The translations under genes were made by a program, and so were the position numbers. Below are positions 22,598 to 31,564 of a DNA stretch of 39,443 bases, one piece after another. The DNA is from JANYCG01 sp031365665 (lineage in GTDB: Bacteria > Pseudomonadota > Gammaproteobacteria > Burkholderiales > Burkholderiaceae_C). Where the stretch lies: positions 1-39,443 of the forward strand of contig JANLYO010000146.1 of the NCBI GenBank assembly GCA_031365665.1. The letters are read 5' to 3'. A model generated the notes under the pieces. That model saw only the letters and a list, made by a program, of their open reading frames with translations. It was not told the DNA's origin and ran no database searches. Positions within the stretch are counted from its first letter, which is position 1. Each line of letters begins with the position of its first letter.

Positions 22598-23908
22598 GTG
22601 GCAACCAACGCGAATCAACTGGCAAAAACAGGCAAGTTCGGCGACCTACGTCGTCGGCTGGTCTTTTTGTTGCTCGCGTTGGTGGTTTACCGCATTGGGG
22701 CTCATATCCCTGTGCCTGGCATTGATCCGGCACAGTTGCAGCAGTTCTTCAAGGGCCAGCAAAGCGGCCTCTTGGGAATGTTCAACGTTTTTTCAGGTGG
22801 CGCACTGTCTCGGTTTACGATTTTTGCGCTTGGGATCATGCCGTATATTTCTGCGTCGATCATCATGCAGCTCTTGACCTATGTCTTGCCTGCTTTTGAG
22901 CAATTGAAGAAAGAGGGTGAAGCCGGTCGCCGCAAGATTACGCAATACACACGGTATGGAACCTTGGGATTGGCCTTGTTTCAATCGATGAGCATTGCAG
23001 TCGCGCTTGAAAGCTCGGCTGGGCTGGTGATTTCACCTGGGTTCGGTTTCCGATTGACAGCCGTGTTCACGTTGACCGCCGGCACCATGTTTTTGATGTG
23101 GCTGGGTGAGCAGATTACCGAGCGCGGCCTGGGCAACGGCATCTCGATTTTGATATTCGGTGGCATTGCAGCTGGTTTGCCAAACGCGCTGGGGGGCATG
23201 CTCGAGCTTATCCGGACGGGTGCGATGAGCATCATCATTGCGCTTTTTATCGCGGTGTTGGTTGTACTGGTCGTCTATTTTGTGGTGTTTATTGAGCGTG
23301 GCCAACGCAAGATTCTGGTGAATTACGCCAGGCGCCAGGTCGGCAACAAGGTTTATGGTGGCCAATCGTCCCACCTGCCGTTGAAATTGAATATGGCGGG
23401 TGTGATTCCGCCAATCTTTGCCTCTTCGATCATCCTGCTGCCAGCGACGGTGGTTGGCTGGTTTAGCACCGGTGAATCCATGCGCTGGCTGAAAGACATT
23501 GCAGGTTCGCTGACACCAGGGCAGCCAATCTACATCATGTTTTACACGGCCGCGATTGTGTTTTTCTGCTTTTTCTATACCGCTTTGGTGTTCAATAGCC
23601 GTGAAACGGCTGACAACTTAAAGAAAAGTGGCGCGTTTGTCCCGGGTATTCGGCCTGGTGATCAGACCGCCAAATACATTGACAAGATATTGCTTCGGTT
23701 GACATTCGCCGGTGCCATCTACATCACGATGGTGTGTTTGCTGCCTGAGTTCCTTATTTTGAAATACAACGTGCCCTTCTACTTTGGTGGCACGTCCTTG
23801 CTGATTATTGTGGTGGTCACCATGGATTTCATGTCCCAAGTGCAAAACTACATGATGTCGCAACAGTATGAATCATTGTTGAAAAAAGCAAATTTCAAGG
23901 CTTCTTGA
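22598..23908 (+). CDS. secY: Preprotein translocase subunit SecY
   Basis: This 436-residue channel subunit of the SecYEG translocon has ten hydrophobic helices. It starts at GTG 22598. The plug and first helix region contain GAHIPVPGID (about residues 33-42). LGIMPYISASIIMQLL (about 78-93) and GQKIL-type loops with NYARRQVGNKVYGGQ (about 244-258) are typical, as is the C-terminal QYESLLKKANFK. It directly precedes rpmJ; infA, which lies between them in some betaproteobacteria, is not here. Confidence 0.97.
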   Translation: MATNANQLAKTGKFGDLRRRLVFLLLALVVYRIGAHIPVPGIDPAQLQQFFKGQQSGLLGMFNVFSGGALSRFTIFALGIMPYISASIIMQLLTYVLPAFEQLKKEGEAGRRKITQYTRYGTLGLALFQSMSIAVALESSAGLVISPGFGFRLTAVFTLTAGTMFLMWLGEQITERGLGNGISILIFGGIAAGLPNALGGMLELIRTGAMSIIIALFIAVLVVLVVYFVVFIERGQRKILVNYARRQVGNKVYGGQSSHLPLKLNMAGVIPPIFASSIILLPATVVGWFSTGESMRWLKDIAGSLTPGQPIYIMFYTAAIVFFCFFYTALVFNSRETADNLKKSGAFVPGIRPGDQTAKYIDKILLRLTFAGAIYITMVCLLPEFLILKYNVPFYFGGTSLLIIVVVTMDFMSQVQNYMMSQQYESLLKKANFKAS

Positions 23909-23938
23909 AATTGCTCCACTGAGTTTTAGGAGAGAGAA

Positions 23939-24052
23939 ATGAAAGTTTCGGCTTCGGTCAAGAAAATTTGCCGCAACTGCAAAATTATCCGGCGCAAGGG
24001 CGTTGTTCGCGTGATCTGTACGGATCCGCGCCACAAGCAGCGCCAGGGTTGA
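23939..24052 (+). CDS. rpmJ: 50S ribosomal protein L36 (zinc-binding form)
   Basis: This 37-residue protein is encoded between secY and rpsM after an AGGAGAG ribosome binding site. It starts MKVSASVKKICRNCKIIRRK. Cys at residues 11, 14 and 27 with His 32 gives the zinc-ribbon pattern of the usual (C+) L36. It binds 23S rRNA in the 50S subunit. It heads the alpha operon part with rpsM, rpsK, rpsD, rpoA and rplQ. Confidence 0.97.
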   Translation: MKVSASVKKICRNCKIIRRKGVVRVICTDPRHKQRQG

Positions 24053-24076
24053 TTGCAAGAGTTTTAGAGGACTAAT

Positions 24077-24442
24077 ATGGCACGTATCGCAGGCATCAAT
24101 ATCCCGCCGCAACAGCATTCTGAAATTGGCTTGACGGCCATTTTCGGAATCGGTCGGTCACGCGCACGCAAGATTTGCGAGGCATGTGGCATTGCGTATT
24201 CCAAGAAGGTCAAAGATTTGACCGATGGTGATCTGGAAAAAATCCGCGATCAAATCGGCAAAATTACGATCGAAGGTGATCTACGGCGTGAAACCACCAT
24301 GAACATCAAGCGTTTGATGGACATTGGCTGTTATCGCGGTTTCCGCCATCGTCGTGGCCTGCCCATGCGCGGCCAACGCACACGCACCAACGCACGCACG
24401 CGCAAAGGCCCCCGCAAGGCGGCAGCGGCGCTCAAAAAATAA
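24077..24442 (+). CDS. rpsM: 30S ribosomal protein S13
   Basis: This 121-residue S13 sits in the 30S head and contacts tRNA and the 50S subunit. It starts MARIAGINIPPQQHSEIGLT. The helix-hairpin-helix region FGIGRSRARKICEACGI (about residues 24-40) and the basic C-terminus RGLPMRGQRTRTNARTRKGP (about 92-111) are standard. It is 24 nt after rpmJ. Confidence 0.98.
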   Translation: MARIAGINIPPQQHSEIGLTAIFGIGRSRARKICEACGIAYSKKVKDLTDGDLEKIRDQIGKITIEGDLRRETTMNIKRLMDIGCYRGFRHRRGLPMRGQRTRTNARTRKGPRKAAAALKK

Positions 24443-24461
24443 TAGGATCTGAAGGATCAAC

Positions 24462-24866
24462 ATGGCAAAAGCTCCTGTCAATACAGCGGCGCAACGCGTT
24501 CGCAAAAAAGTCCGCAAAAACGTTGCAGACGGCATCGCGCACGTGCACGCTTCATTCAACAATACGATCATCACCATTACCGATCGCCAAGGCAATGCCT
24601 TGTCTTGGGCGTCCTCGGGTGGCCAGGGATTCAAAGGCTCTCGCAAGTCCACACCGTTTGCGGCGCAGGTCGCATCCGAAGTGGCGGGCCGCGCTGCGGT
24701 TGAGCAGGGCATCAAGAACCTTGACGTCGAGATCAAGGGCCCGGGCCCTGGCCGCGAGTCTTCGGTTCGCGCATTGGCGGCCTTGGGCATTCGAATCAAC
24801 ATGATTGCCGATGTCACGCCAGTCCCCCACAACGGTTGTCGTCCACAAAAACGCCGCCGCATCTGA
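24462..24866 (+). CDS. rpsK: 30S ribosomal protein S11
   Basis: This 134-residue S11 is part of the 30S platform and the mRNA exit channel. HVHASFNNTIITITDRQGNA (about residues 28-47), GPGPGRESSVRALAALGIRI (about 97-116) and the basic tail HNGCRPQKRRR identify it. It is 19 nt after rpsM and 81 nt before rpsD. Confidence 0.98.
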   Translation: MAKAPVNTAAQRVRKKVRKNVADGIAHVHASFNNTIITITDRQGNALSWASSGGQGFKGSRKSTPFAAQVASEVAGRAAVEQGIKNLDVEIKGPGPGRESSVRALAALGIRINMIADVTPVPHNGCRPQKRRRI

Positions 24867-24947
24867 TTTTTCAACAAGCCCACCGCCATCGCCCCAGGTT
24901 GATGGCTCCCGCAACTTGTTGCGGAAGATGACATAAAGGAAGTTCAA

Positions 24948-25571
24948 GTGGCACGTTACCTCGGCCCCAAGGCCAAACTCTCACGCCGTGAAGGCACGGA
25001 TCTGTTCCTGAAAAGCGCGCGTCGCTCAATCGGAGACAAGGCCAAATTTGAATCCAAACCAGGCCAACACGGTCGCACCTCTGGCGCGCGCACGTCTGAC
25101 TTCGGTCTGCAATTGCGTGAAAAACAGAAGGTCAAGCGCATGTATGGCGTGTTGGAAAAACAATTCCGCCGCTACTTCGAAGAGGCTGACCGCCGCAAAG
25201 GCAACACGGGTGCCAACCTGTTGTTCCTCTTGGAGTCGCGACTGGATAATGTTGTCTATCGCATGGGCTTCGGGTCAACTCGGGCTGAAGCCCGCCAGTT
25301 GGTATCCCACAAGGCCCTCACGGTGAACGGAAAGTCTGTGAATATTCCGTCGTACATGGTTAAAACCGGTGACGTAATCTCCATACGCGACAAGTCCAAA
25401 AAGCAAAACCGTGTGGTTGAAGCGCTGCAATTGGCACAGCAGGTCGGCATGCCGGCGTGGGTCGATGTCAATGCTGACAAAGCAGAAGGCGTTTTTAAAA
25501 AGGTGCCTGATCGCGACCAGTTTGGATCAGATATCAATGAGTCCCTGATCGTCGAGTTGTATTCGCGCTAA
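24948..25571 (+). CDS. rpsD: 30S ribosomal protein S4
   Basis: This 207-residue S4 is a primary 16S rRNA binder and in E. coli represses the alpha operon. It starts at GTG 24948 with MARYLGPKAKLSRREGTDLF. The S4 RNA-binding domain around residues 97-145 includes RLDNVVYRMGFGSTRAEARQ. The C-terminal LIVELYSR is standard. A 148-nt gap with a hairpin follows before rpoA. Confidence 0.98.
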   Translation: MARYLGPKAKLSRREGTDLFLKSARRSIGDKAKFESKPGQHGRTSGARTSDFGLQLREKQKVKRMYGVLEKQFRRYFEEADRRKGNTGANLLFLLESRLDNVVYRMGFGSTRAEARQLVSHKALTVNGKSVNIPSYMVKTGDVISIRDKSKKQNRVVEALQLAQQVGMPAWVDVNADKAEGVFKKVPDRDQFGSDINESLIVELYSR

Positions 25572-25645
25572 ACCAACGCAAAACGCATCAATCCGTTTTT
25601 ACGGGTTGTATTTATCGTTTTTCATTCGAAAATCCGTCCCTGGCA

Positions 25646-25662
25646 GGTGGGCAACGCCCGCC
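25646..25662 (+). terminator. Hairpin between rpsD and rpoA
   Basis: GGTGGGC (25646-25652), loop AAC and GCCCGCC (25656-25662) form a seven-base stem with one G-U pair, and CCTGG/CCAGG just outside offers an alternative pairing. It lies in the 148-nt rpsD-rpoA spacer. No T-run follows, so it is more likely an attenuator or RNA-processing hairpin than a full terminator. Confidence 0.4.
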
Positions 25663-25719
25663 AGGTGCTTCACCAGCCTTACCGGTGTAACGAGCCGGGG
25701 GTATTGAGAGGAAGTCTGC

Positions 25720-26709
25720 ATGCAATCAAATCTGCTAAAACCCAAAGCAATCAATGTCGAGCAACTTGGCCTGAATCGCGCCAAAGTTGAACTGGAACCT
25801 TTTGAACGTGGATATGGCCACACGCTCGGCAATGCCCTGCGTCGGGTTTTGCTCTCGTCCATGCCGGGGTATGCTGCGACGGAGGTGACCATCGCTGGGG
25901 TTTTGCACGAGTATTCGTCCATTGATGGCGTCCAGGAAGATGTCGTCAATATTCTGCTGAATTTGAAGGGTGTTGTGTTTCGCTTGCACAACCGTGAAGA
26001 AGTCACATTGAGCCTTCGCAAAGACGGTGAAGGCGTGGTGACGGCGGCCGACATCCAAACTCCGCACGACGTTGAGATCATCAACCCGGCACATGTCATT
26101 GCCAATTTGTCGCACGGCGGCAAGCTGGACATGCAGATCAAGGTTGAAAAGGGCCGCGGATACGTGCCGGGAACCATGCGTCGCCATGGCGATGAAGCCA
26201 CCAAGTCGATTGGCCGAATTGTCCTGGATGCCTCGTTTTCCCCAGTCAAGCGTGTCAGCTACACCGTCGAAAGCGCGCGTGTCGAGCAACGTACCGATTT
26301 GGACAAACTGGTGGTTGAAATCGAAACCAATGGTGCGATTTCAGCAGAAGACGCCGTCCGTACGTCGGCCAAAATTTTGGTAGAGCAGTTGGCTGTGTTT
26401 GCGCAACTCGAAGGCAGTGAATTGGCCGCCTTTGACGCCCCTGCACCACGTGGCAACACCCAGTTTGACCCGATCTTGCTGCGTCCTGTTGACGAGCTTG
26501 AGCTTACGGTGCGATCTGCCAATTGCCTCAAAGCTGAAAATATTTACTATATCGGTGACCTGATCCAGCGCACCGAAAACGAGCTGCTCAAGACACCGAA
26601 TCTGGGCCGTAAATCGCTCAATGAGATCAAGGAAGTTTTGGCATCGCGCGGTTTGACCTTGGGCATGAAGCTCGAGAGTTGGCCACCCGCCGCCCTGGAA
26701 AAACGCTAA
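25720..26709 (+). CDS. rpoA: RNA polymerase subunit alpha
   Basis: This 329-residue alpha subunit starts MQSNLLKPKAINVEQLGLNR. The N-terminal assembly domain (about 1-230) has PFERGYGHTLGNALRRVLLS (about 27-46). The C-terminal DNA- and activator-binding domain (about 245-325) has RSANCLKAENIYYIGDLIQR and LGRKSLNEIKEVLASRGL. The length equals E. coli RpoA. It is separated from rpsD and rplQ by spacers of about 145 nt that each carry a hairpin. Confidence 0.98.
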   Translation: MQSNLLKPKAINVEQLGLNRAKVELEPFERGYGHTLGNALRRVLLSSMPGYAATEVTIAGVLHEYSSIDGVQEDVVNILLNLKGVVFRLHNREEVTLSLRKDGEGVVTAADIQTPHDVEIINPAHVIANLSHGGKLDMQIKVEKGRGYVPGTMRRHGDEATKSIGRIVLDASFSPVKRVSYTVESARVEQRTDLDKLVVEIETNGAISAEDAVRTSAKILVEQLAVFAQLEGSELAAFDAPAPRGNTQFDPILLRPVDELELTVRSANCLKAENIYYIGDLIQRTENELLKTPNLGRKSLNEIKEVLASRGLTLGMKLESWPPAALEKR

Positions 26710-26722
26710 TTTGCGATTTCAA

Positions 26723-26748
26723 TGCCACATCGATTCAACGGTGTGGCA
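26723..26748 (+). terminator. Ten-base hairpin between rpoA and rplQ
   Basis: TGCCACATCG (26723-26732) and CGGTGTGGCA (26739-26748) pair over ten bases with one T-G pair around the loop ATTCAA. It lies 13 nt after the rpoA stop. The bases that follow are only modestly T-rich, so it may act as a partial terminator or processing site between rpoA and rplQ. Confidence 0.45.
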
Positions 26749-26850
26749 AATTTCACCCTGTAAGGGGTAAGACGCCTTCACCAAGCAATGGGAAAGCAAC
26801 CCGGGAGTACCTGATACGGCTCGCGGTTCAATAAAGTAAGGAAATATGCC

Positions 26851-27249
26851 ATGCGCCACGGACACGGTCTACGCAAACTTAACCGCACCAGCGAGCACCG
26901 CCTCGCCATGTTGCGCAACATGATGAACTCCATCATTGCGCATGAAGTCATCAAAACCACGCTGCCCAAGGCCAAGGAACTGCGCCGCGTGATAGAGCCA
27001 ATGATTACGCTCGCCAAAGTCCCCACCTTGGCCAATCGCCGTTTGGCTTTCGACAGGCTGCGTGATCGTGACAGCGTCACCAAACTCTTCAACGATTTGG
27101 GCCCGCGGTTCAAAACTCGTCCGGGCGGATATTCACGTATTCTCAAAATGGGGTTTCGTGTGGGCGACAACGCACCCATGGCGCTGGTGGAGCTCTTGGA
27201 TCGACCAGAGCCAACTGATGCGCCCGCTGCAGAAGAAATCAAAGGCTAA
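26851..27249 (+). CDS. rplQ: 50S ribosomal protein L17
   Basis: This 132-residue L17 starts MRHGHGLRKLNRTSEHRLAM, with the signature IKTTLPKAKELRRVIEPMIT (about residues 35-54) and the C-terminal GGYSRILKMGFRVGDNAPMA (about 92-111). It lies near the exit tunnel of the 50S subunit. It ends the ribosomal block and is followed 65 nt later by tRNA-fMet. GTAAGGA lies before its ATG. Confidence 0.98.
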   Translation: MRHGHGLRKLNRTSEHRLAMLRNMMNSIIAHEVIKTTLPKAKELRRVIEPMITLAKVPTLANRRLAFDRLRDRDSVTKLFNDLGPRFKTRPGGYSRILKMGFRVGDNAPMALVELLDRPEPTDAPAAEEIKG

Positions 27250-27314
27250 TCAGCTTTTTAATTCGCTACGAGGCGGCATCGAACAAGCTCGGTGTGATAG
27301 AATAAGCCCCTTAC

Positions 27315-27391
<77 letters not shown>

Positions 27392-27420
27392 AACAAATAG
27401 TGGTAAACCACCACAAAAAA

Positions 27421-27444
27421 CGCCCACTCAAAGTGGGCGTTTTT
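27421..27444. terminator. Bidirectional rho-independent terminator
   Basis: CGCCCACT-CAA-AGTGGGCG is a perfect eight-base stem (27421-27439) followed by TTTTTG and preceded by AAAAAA. It can end the tRNA-fMet transcript on the plus strand and the TctC-receptor transcript on the minus strand. Confidence 0.92.
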
Positions 27445-27466
27445 GTTTGCAGATATCCTCGGGATC

Positions 27467-28429
27467 TTAGTGTTTCCGAAGCAACCCCAGCCTTCCCAAG
27501 GTGGTGCGTTCGGCCTCAACGGTGCGTTTTGCAAAACTTTCGTAGTCCGACGAATTCATCGGTAAAACCGGAAGCTGGAAACGCTCAAAGGCGGCGAGCA
27601 CAGCGGCGTCAGCCAGCGCTGCCTGGAAAACATCATGCAAGACCTTGATGCTCGCCGCATCGGTGCCGCGATTGACGCCGACGCCAAAAAGCGACTCGTT
27701 GACGATGTCCACACCTGCTTCGCGTAAGGTCGGCACGTCTGGAAATGCCATTGCGCGTTTGGCCCCCATGGTCGCCAGCACACGCAATTTGCCAGACTGC
27801 ACATGCGGAATAAATTCAGTCGTACCACTCATCATGGCGATTTGACCACCCAAAAGTGCGAGCAGCGCTTCGTTGGACCCTTTGTACGGCACGGCAGTCA
27901 GTTGGATGCCCGTTTTCTGAGCGAGCTCTTCAACCGCCAGATGCGGCGTAGATCCGATACCCGAATGCCCGTAAGTGATCTCACCAGGGCGTTTGCGGGC
28001 GTGCTCAATCAATTCACCCAAGCTGCGATAAGGCGCCTGGGCTGGCACTGCCAGACCAAAGACAAAGCCGCCCAATCCAGCGACGTAGGCAATGTCGCGC
28101 AAGGGATCGAATTGCATTTTCTGCATCAAGGCGATGCGGAACACGCCCAGCGGCAGCAGGGCAACGGTATAACCATCGGGTCGGGCGCCGGCCAGTGCCA
28201 GCGCCCCCAAGGATCCGCCTGCGCCTGCCTTGTTCTCCACGGTGACAGGCACGCCCAGCTTGCGTGACACAGCCTCAGCCAGTGCGCGGCAGACGACATC
28301 GGTTGAGCCTCCTGGGACAGAGGGTGCTATCAGGGTGATGGCTCGGTTTGGAAAGGACTGCGCATAGGCGTTGACCAATGGCAAAGCGGTCGACGAAGCG
28401 GTTAAGGCAAAGAAAGTCCGGCGCTTCAT
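27467..28429 (-). CDS. Tripartite tricarboxylate transporter receptor (Bug/TctC family)
   Basis: This 320-residue periplasmic solute receptor has an N-terminal signal peptide (MKRRTFFALTASSTALPLVN, cleavage after AYA). Family marks are FPNRAITLIAPSVPGGSTDV (about residues 26-45), GAGGSLGA near 69, and ITYGHSGIGSTPHLAVEEL near 150-168. Bug proteins bind carboxylates and are greatly expanded in Burkholderiales, often without the TctAB membrane subunits; none are visible here. It is the last gene of the minus-strand acyl-CoA operon, so its ligand may be that operon's substrate (inference). Confidence 0.9.
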   Translation of the reverse strand: MKRRTFFALTASSTALPLVNAYAQSFPNRAITLIAPSVPGGSTDVVCRALAEAVSRKLGVPVTVENKAGAGGSLGALALAGARPDGYTVALLPLGVFRIALMQKMQFDPLRDIAYVAGLGGFVFGLAVPAQAPYRSLGELIEHARKRPGEITYGHSGIGSTPHLAVEELAQKTGIQLTAVPYKGSNEALLALLGGQIAMMSGTTEFIPHVQSGKLRVLATMGAKRAMAFPDVPTLREAGVDIVNESLFGVGVNRGTDAASIKVLHDVFQAALADAAVLAAFERFQLPVLPMNSSDYESFAKRTVEAERTTLGRLGLLRKH

Positions 28430-28486
28430 GGTGTTATGCGGAATCCAAGGGCTCGTTGAAATAGGGGCAGGGCGCTCGCCAACAAC

Positions 28487-29388
28487 TCAGCCCGCACGAC
28501 GTTGTGCCTTCTCGTCCACGGCCCGGGCACGCACTACGGCTTTGGCCTCTGCCCAGTCTTCAGGGGTGAGCTTTCCAAGCGCGGCAAAGGTGCTGGGCGC
28601 GGCCAGGTGGTGGCCGCCGTCGATGGCAATGTTCTGGCCGGTGAGGTAGTCACAACCGTCGGCCTGCAGGAAGGTCAGCAAATTGCACAGCTCCGGCATG
28701 CGGCCAAAGCGCTGCATCGGCACTTCGTCTTTGGACGCTGCGCCCACATTGGCTTTGGGGATGGGTGCGAGTTTTTCCCAGGCACTCTCGGTGGGGAAAG
28801 GGCCAGGGGCAACGGCGTTGACGCGGATATTGTGTTTGCCCCATTCAACGGCGAGCGACAGGGTCATCGCGTGCACAGCCGTCTTGGCCATCGCCGAGGG
28901 CAACACGTAAGCAGAGCCCGTCCACACCCAGGTGACCAGCATGCTCACCACCGAGCCGGGCAGGCCTTCCTTGATCCAGCGTTTGCCGCAGACCAGCGTG
29001 GAGAACAACGCGCCTCCATCACCGTCGAACGCACTGCTTCAAAGCCGCGCGGGCTGATGTCGATGGAGGGCGCAATGAAGTTGGCAGCGGCATTGTTGAC
29101 CAGACCTGTCAGCGGGCCGCCTTGCCAGATGCGCTCGACCATGGCTTCGATCTGCCCGGCATCACGCACGTCGCAAATGTGGTACCCGGCATTGCCACCA
29201 TGTTGCGCTGCCGCCTGTAGCTCGGCCACAGCCTGCTGCAACACGCCCTCGCGCCGCCCGCAGATGTGCACCGCCGCGCCCTGGGCAATAAACTGGCGCG
29301 CCAGCTCTTTGCCCAGACCCGTGCCGCCGCCGGTGATGAGAATGCGTTTGCCAGCCAGCACGTCGGCGCGAAAGGTGGAGGGTGTCAT
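28487..29388 (-). pseudogene. Frameshifted SDR oxidoreductase (2,4-dienoyl-CoA reductase-like)
   Basis: Two overlapping frames together make one short-chain dehydrogenase of about 300 residues. The first (29388 down) has the NAD(P) motif TGGGTGLG and NNAAANF. The second (ending 28487) has GSVVSMLVTWVWTGSAYVLP, SAMAK with the active Ser/Lys of the dienoyl-CoA reductase branch, and PGPFPTES. They join if one base is added near 29014/29015, where GTG ATG GA is followed by GGC GCG TTG; a GAY codon seems to have lost its third base. It could be a true mutation or a sequencing error. It lies between acyl-CoA dehydrogenase and TctC genes. Confidence 0.85.
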
Positions 29389-29400
29389 GGTGAAGCGGGC

Positions 29401-30597
29401 TCAGGCAGGGTTGACACCCACCAAGCCATTGGCGGCAGCCCGGCGCGGCTTGTGGTGGGCGTAGAGCTGGCGGCCAATGATGTGTTTCATGATCTCAATC
29501 GAGCCGCCGGCGATCTTGACGATGCGCGCGTCTGCGTAGGCACGTGCGATGGGGTACTCCCACATGTAGCCCCAGCCGCCAAAAAGTTGCAGGCATTCGT
29601 CCACCACCTTGCAGTGCATGTTGGAGAGCCACATCTTGGCCATGGCCGCATCGGTGGCGTCGAGCTCGCCCTTGATGAAGTTGGCAATGCACTTGTCGAC
29701 AAACTGGCGGCCCACCACAGCTTCAGTCTTGAGTTCGGCCATTTTGAACTGGGTGTTCTGGAAGTCGCCAATCGTCTGGCCAAAGGCTTTGCGCTGGGCG
29801 GTGTATTCGATGGTGTAGTCGATCACCGTTTCGGCCACGGTGGCGGAGCGGATGGCTTGAGCCAGGCGCTCCTGCGCCAGCTTGGTCATCATCAGCTCGA
29901 AGCCTTTGCCTTCTTCGCCCAGCATGCTTGACGCCGGCACGCGGATCTCGTCAAAGAACAGCTCCGAAGTGTCCTGCGCCTTCATGCCGAGTTTGTGCAA
30001 GTTTTTGCCGCGCCGGAAACCGGGCAAGCTGGTGTCCAGCAAAAAGAGCGTGACTCCTTTGGCACCAGTCGCGCTGTCGGTCTTGGTGGCCAGCACAACC
30101 ACGTCGCACAACTGCCCGTTGGAGATGAACACCTTCTGGCCCGAGATGATGAAGTTGTCGCCATCGCGGACAGCCTTGGTGCGAATGGCCTTGAGGTCAG
30201 AGCCCGCGTGCGGCTCGGTCATGGCGAGAGAGCCAATGGCCTCGCCGGCCACCATTTTGGGCAGCCATTGCTTCTTCTGCGCGTCGGAGCCAAAACTCAT
30301 GACGTAAGTGGCGACCAGATCGCAGTGGATCATGAAGCCAGGGCCGCTGAAACCCGAGCGGGCCATTTCTTCAAACACCACCACGTCAAACAGGTAGTCA
30401 GCGCCAATGCCGCCATAGATCTCGGGAACCGTGCAGCACAACATGCCCGCCGCACCGGCCTTCGTCCAGAGTTCACGTGGAACGACGCCGGCGGTTTCCC
30501 ATGCTGCATGAGAAGGCGCAATCTCTTTGGCGATGAAGCGCCGCACGGCTTCGCGAAACGCTTCGTGCTCCTCGTTGAATAACTCGCGTTTGAACAT
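29401..30597 (-). CDS. Acyl-CoA dehydrogenase, long-chain/isovaleryl-type active site
   Basis: This 398-residue FAD enzyme oxidises acyl-CoA to 2-enoyl-CoA. AMTEPHAGSDLKAIRTKAVR (about 125-144) is the first family signature. The second region, LQLFGGWGYMWEYPIARAYA, lies near 336-355. The usual catalytic Glu of the MCAD-type EGT motif is replaced by AGGSIEIM (363-370), while AQERLAQA (Glu about 243) carries a Glu where long-chain and isovaleryl-CoA dehydrogenases have theirs. The enzyme should therefore be active on long or branched substrates (inference). The start is ATG 30597. It lies between the CitE-like and SDR genes in one operon. Confidence 0.92.
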   Translation of the reverse strand: MFKRELFNEEHEAFREAVRRFIAKEIAPSHAAWETAGVVPRELWTKAGAAGMLCCTVPEIYGGIGADYLFDVVVFEEMARSGFSGPGFMIHCDLVATYVMSFGSDAQKKQWLPKMVAGEAIGSLAMTEPHAGSDLKAIRTKAVRDGDNFIISGQKVFISNGQLCDVVVLATKTDSATGAKGVTLFLLDTSLPGFRRGKNLHKLGMKAQDTSELFFDEIRVPASSMLGEEGKGFELMMTKLAQERLAQAIRSATVAETVIDYTIEYTAQRKAFGQTIGDFQNTQFKMAELKTEAVVGRQFVDKCIANFIKGELDATDAAMAKMWLSNMHCKVVDECLQLFGGWGYMWEYPIARAYADARIVKIAGGSIEIMKHIIGRQLYAHHKPRRAAANGLVGVNPA

Positions 30598-30688
30598 GGT
30601 GGTTTTTTGACGGTGGGCAGTATCCGCAAGAGGCCGGGTAATCAGCAGGTTGAGGGAAAATCCATCGCGCTTAAATGTTGCCCGGTAT

Positions 30689-31564
30689 TTATCCGACCGA
30701 AGCCAGCGTGCGGCGTGCCTGCACCAGATGCGGTATGTCGATCATCGCGCCGTCGATGCTCAGGGCGCCGGCGTCGGGGTTGGCGGCAAAGGCTTCCACG
30801 ATGCGCTGAGCATGCGCCAGCTCAGTAGCGGACGGCAAATAGGCATCGTTGATGGTGGCCACCTGGTCCGGATGGATCGCCATGCGGCCGCGAAAGCCGC
30901 GCCGCCGCGAAACGCGGCAGGTCGCCAGCAGCCCAGCCGCGTCGCGGAAATCGGTATGCACGGTATCGATGGCTGGCACACCCGCTGCGGCGGCGGCACA
31001 CAGGCACATTGAAGCGGCCAATTCGTACAGCGGCGAATAACGGCCGTCTTCATCGCGGTTCGCAATCGCCCCGATGGCGGTGGACAAATCTTCGGCGCCC
31101 CAGGTGACTGCCGCAAGGCGTGGCAGGGGCGCACCGTTGGCAAAGCTGCCCATGTTAAGCATGGCCTGTGCCGTCTCGGTGGCCACGGGCAACGTCGCAA
31201 CGCTGCCGGCGGCCAGGCCCGCGCGGGCCTCAAGGGCATCAAGGCAATGGCTCAGGCGCCCCAGGTCTGCTGCGCTGTTGATTTTGGGCAGCATGATGCC
31301 GGCCAGGCCCGGCACCACCACGGCGGCGAGGTCACCCATGGCAAGGCCGGTATCAAACGGGTTGACGCGCACAAACAGCCGCGTCGTCAGCGATGCAGCA
31401 TGCGCGGTAATGAATTCGGCGGCGGTATGCCGAGCGCCCGCTTTGCGTGAGGGCGCAACCGCGTCTTCAAGGTCCAGAATCAGTGCGTCTGCCGGGCTGC
31501 CCAACGCCTTGGACAGCTTTCGCTCGCTGTCCGCCGGAACAAACAACAATGAGCGCAATTTCAT
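30689..31564 (-). CDS. CitE-like CoA-ester lyase (HpcH/HpaI family)
   Basis: This 291-residue TIM-barrel enzyme belongs to the citrate-lyase-beta/malyl-CoA lyase family. LRSLLFVPADSERKLSKAL (about residues 3-21), ALILDLEDAVAPSRKAGAR (about 27-45) with the metal-binding acidic residues, RVNPFDTG and the C-terminal GRMAIHPDQV are hallmarks. No citF/citD partners are present, so it probably cleaves or condenses a 3-hydroxyacyl-CoA such as a malyl-CoA analogue. ATG 31564 overlaps the MaoC stop (ATGA); an in-frame start at 31609 has no family support. Coupling with MaoC fits hydration followed by C-C cleavage. Confidence 0.9.
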   Translation of the reverse strand: MKLRSLLFVPADSERKLSKALGSPADALILDLEDAVAPSRKAGARHTAAEFITAHAASLTTRLFVRVNPFDTGLAMGDLAAVVVPGLAGIMLPKINSAADLGRLSHCLDALEARAGLAAGSVATLPVATETAQAMLNMGSFANGAPLPRLAAVTWGAEDLSTAIGAIANRDEDGRYSPLYELAASMCLCAAAAAGVPAIDTVHTDFRDAAGLLATCRVSRRRGFRGRMAIHPDQVATINDAYLPSATELAHAQRIVEAFAANPDAGALSIDGAMIDIPHLVQARRTLASVG

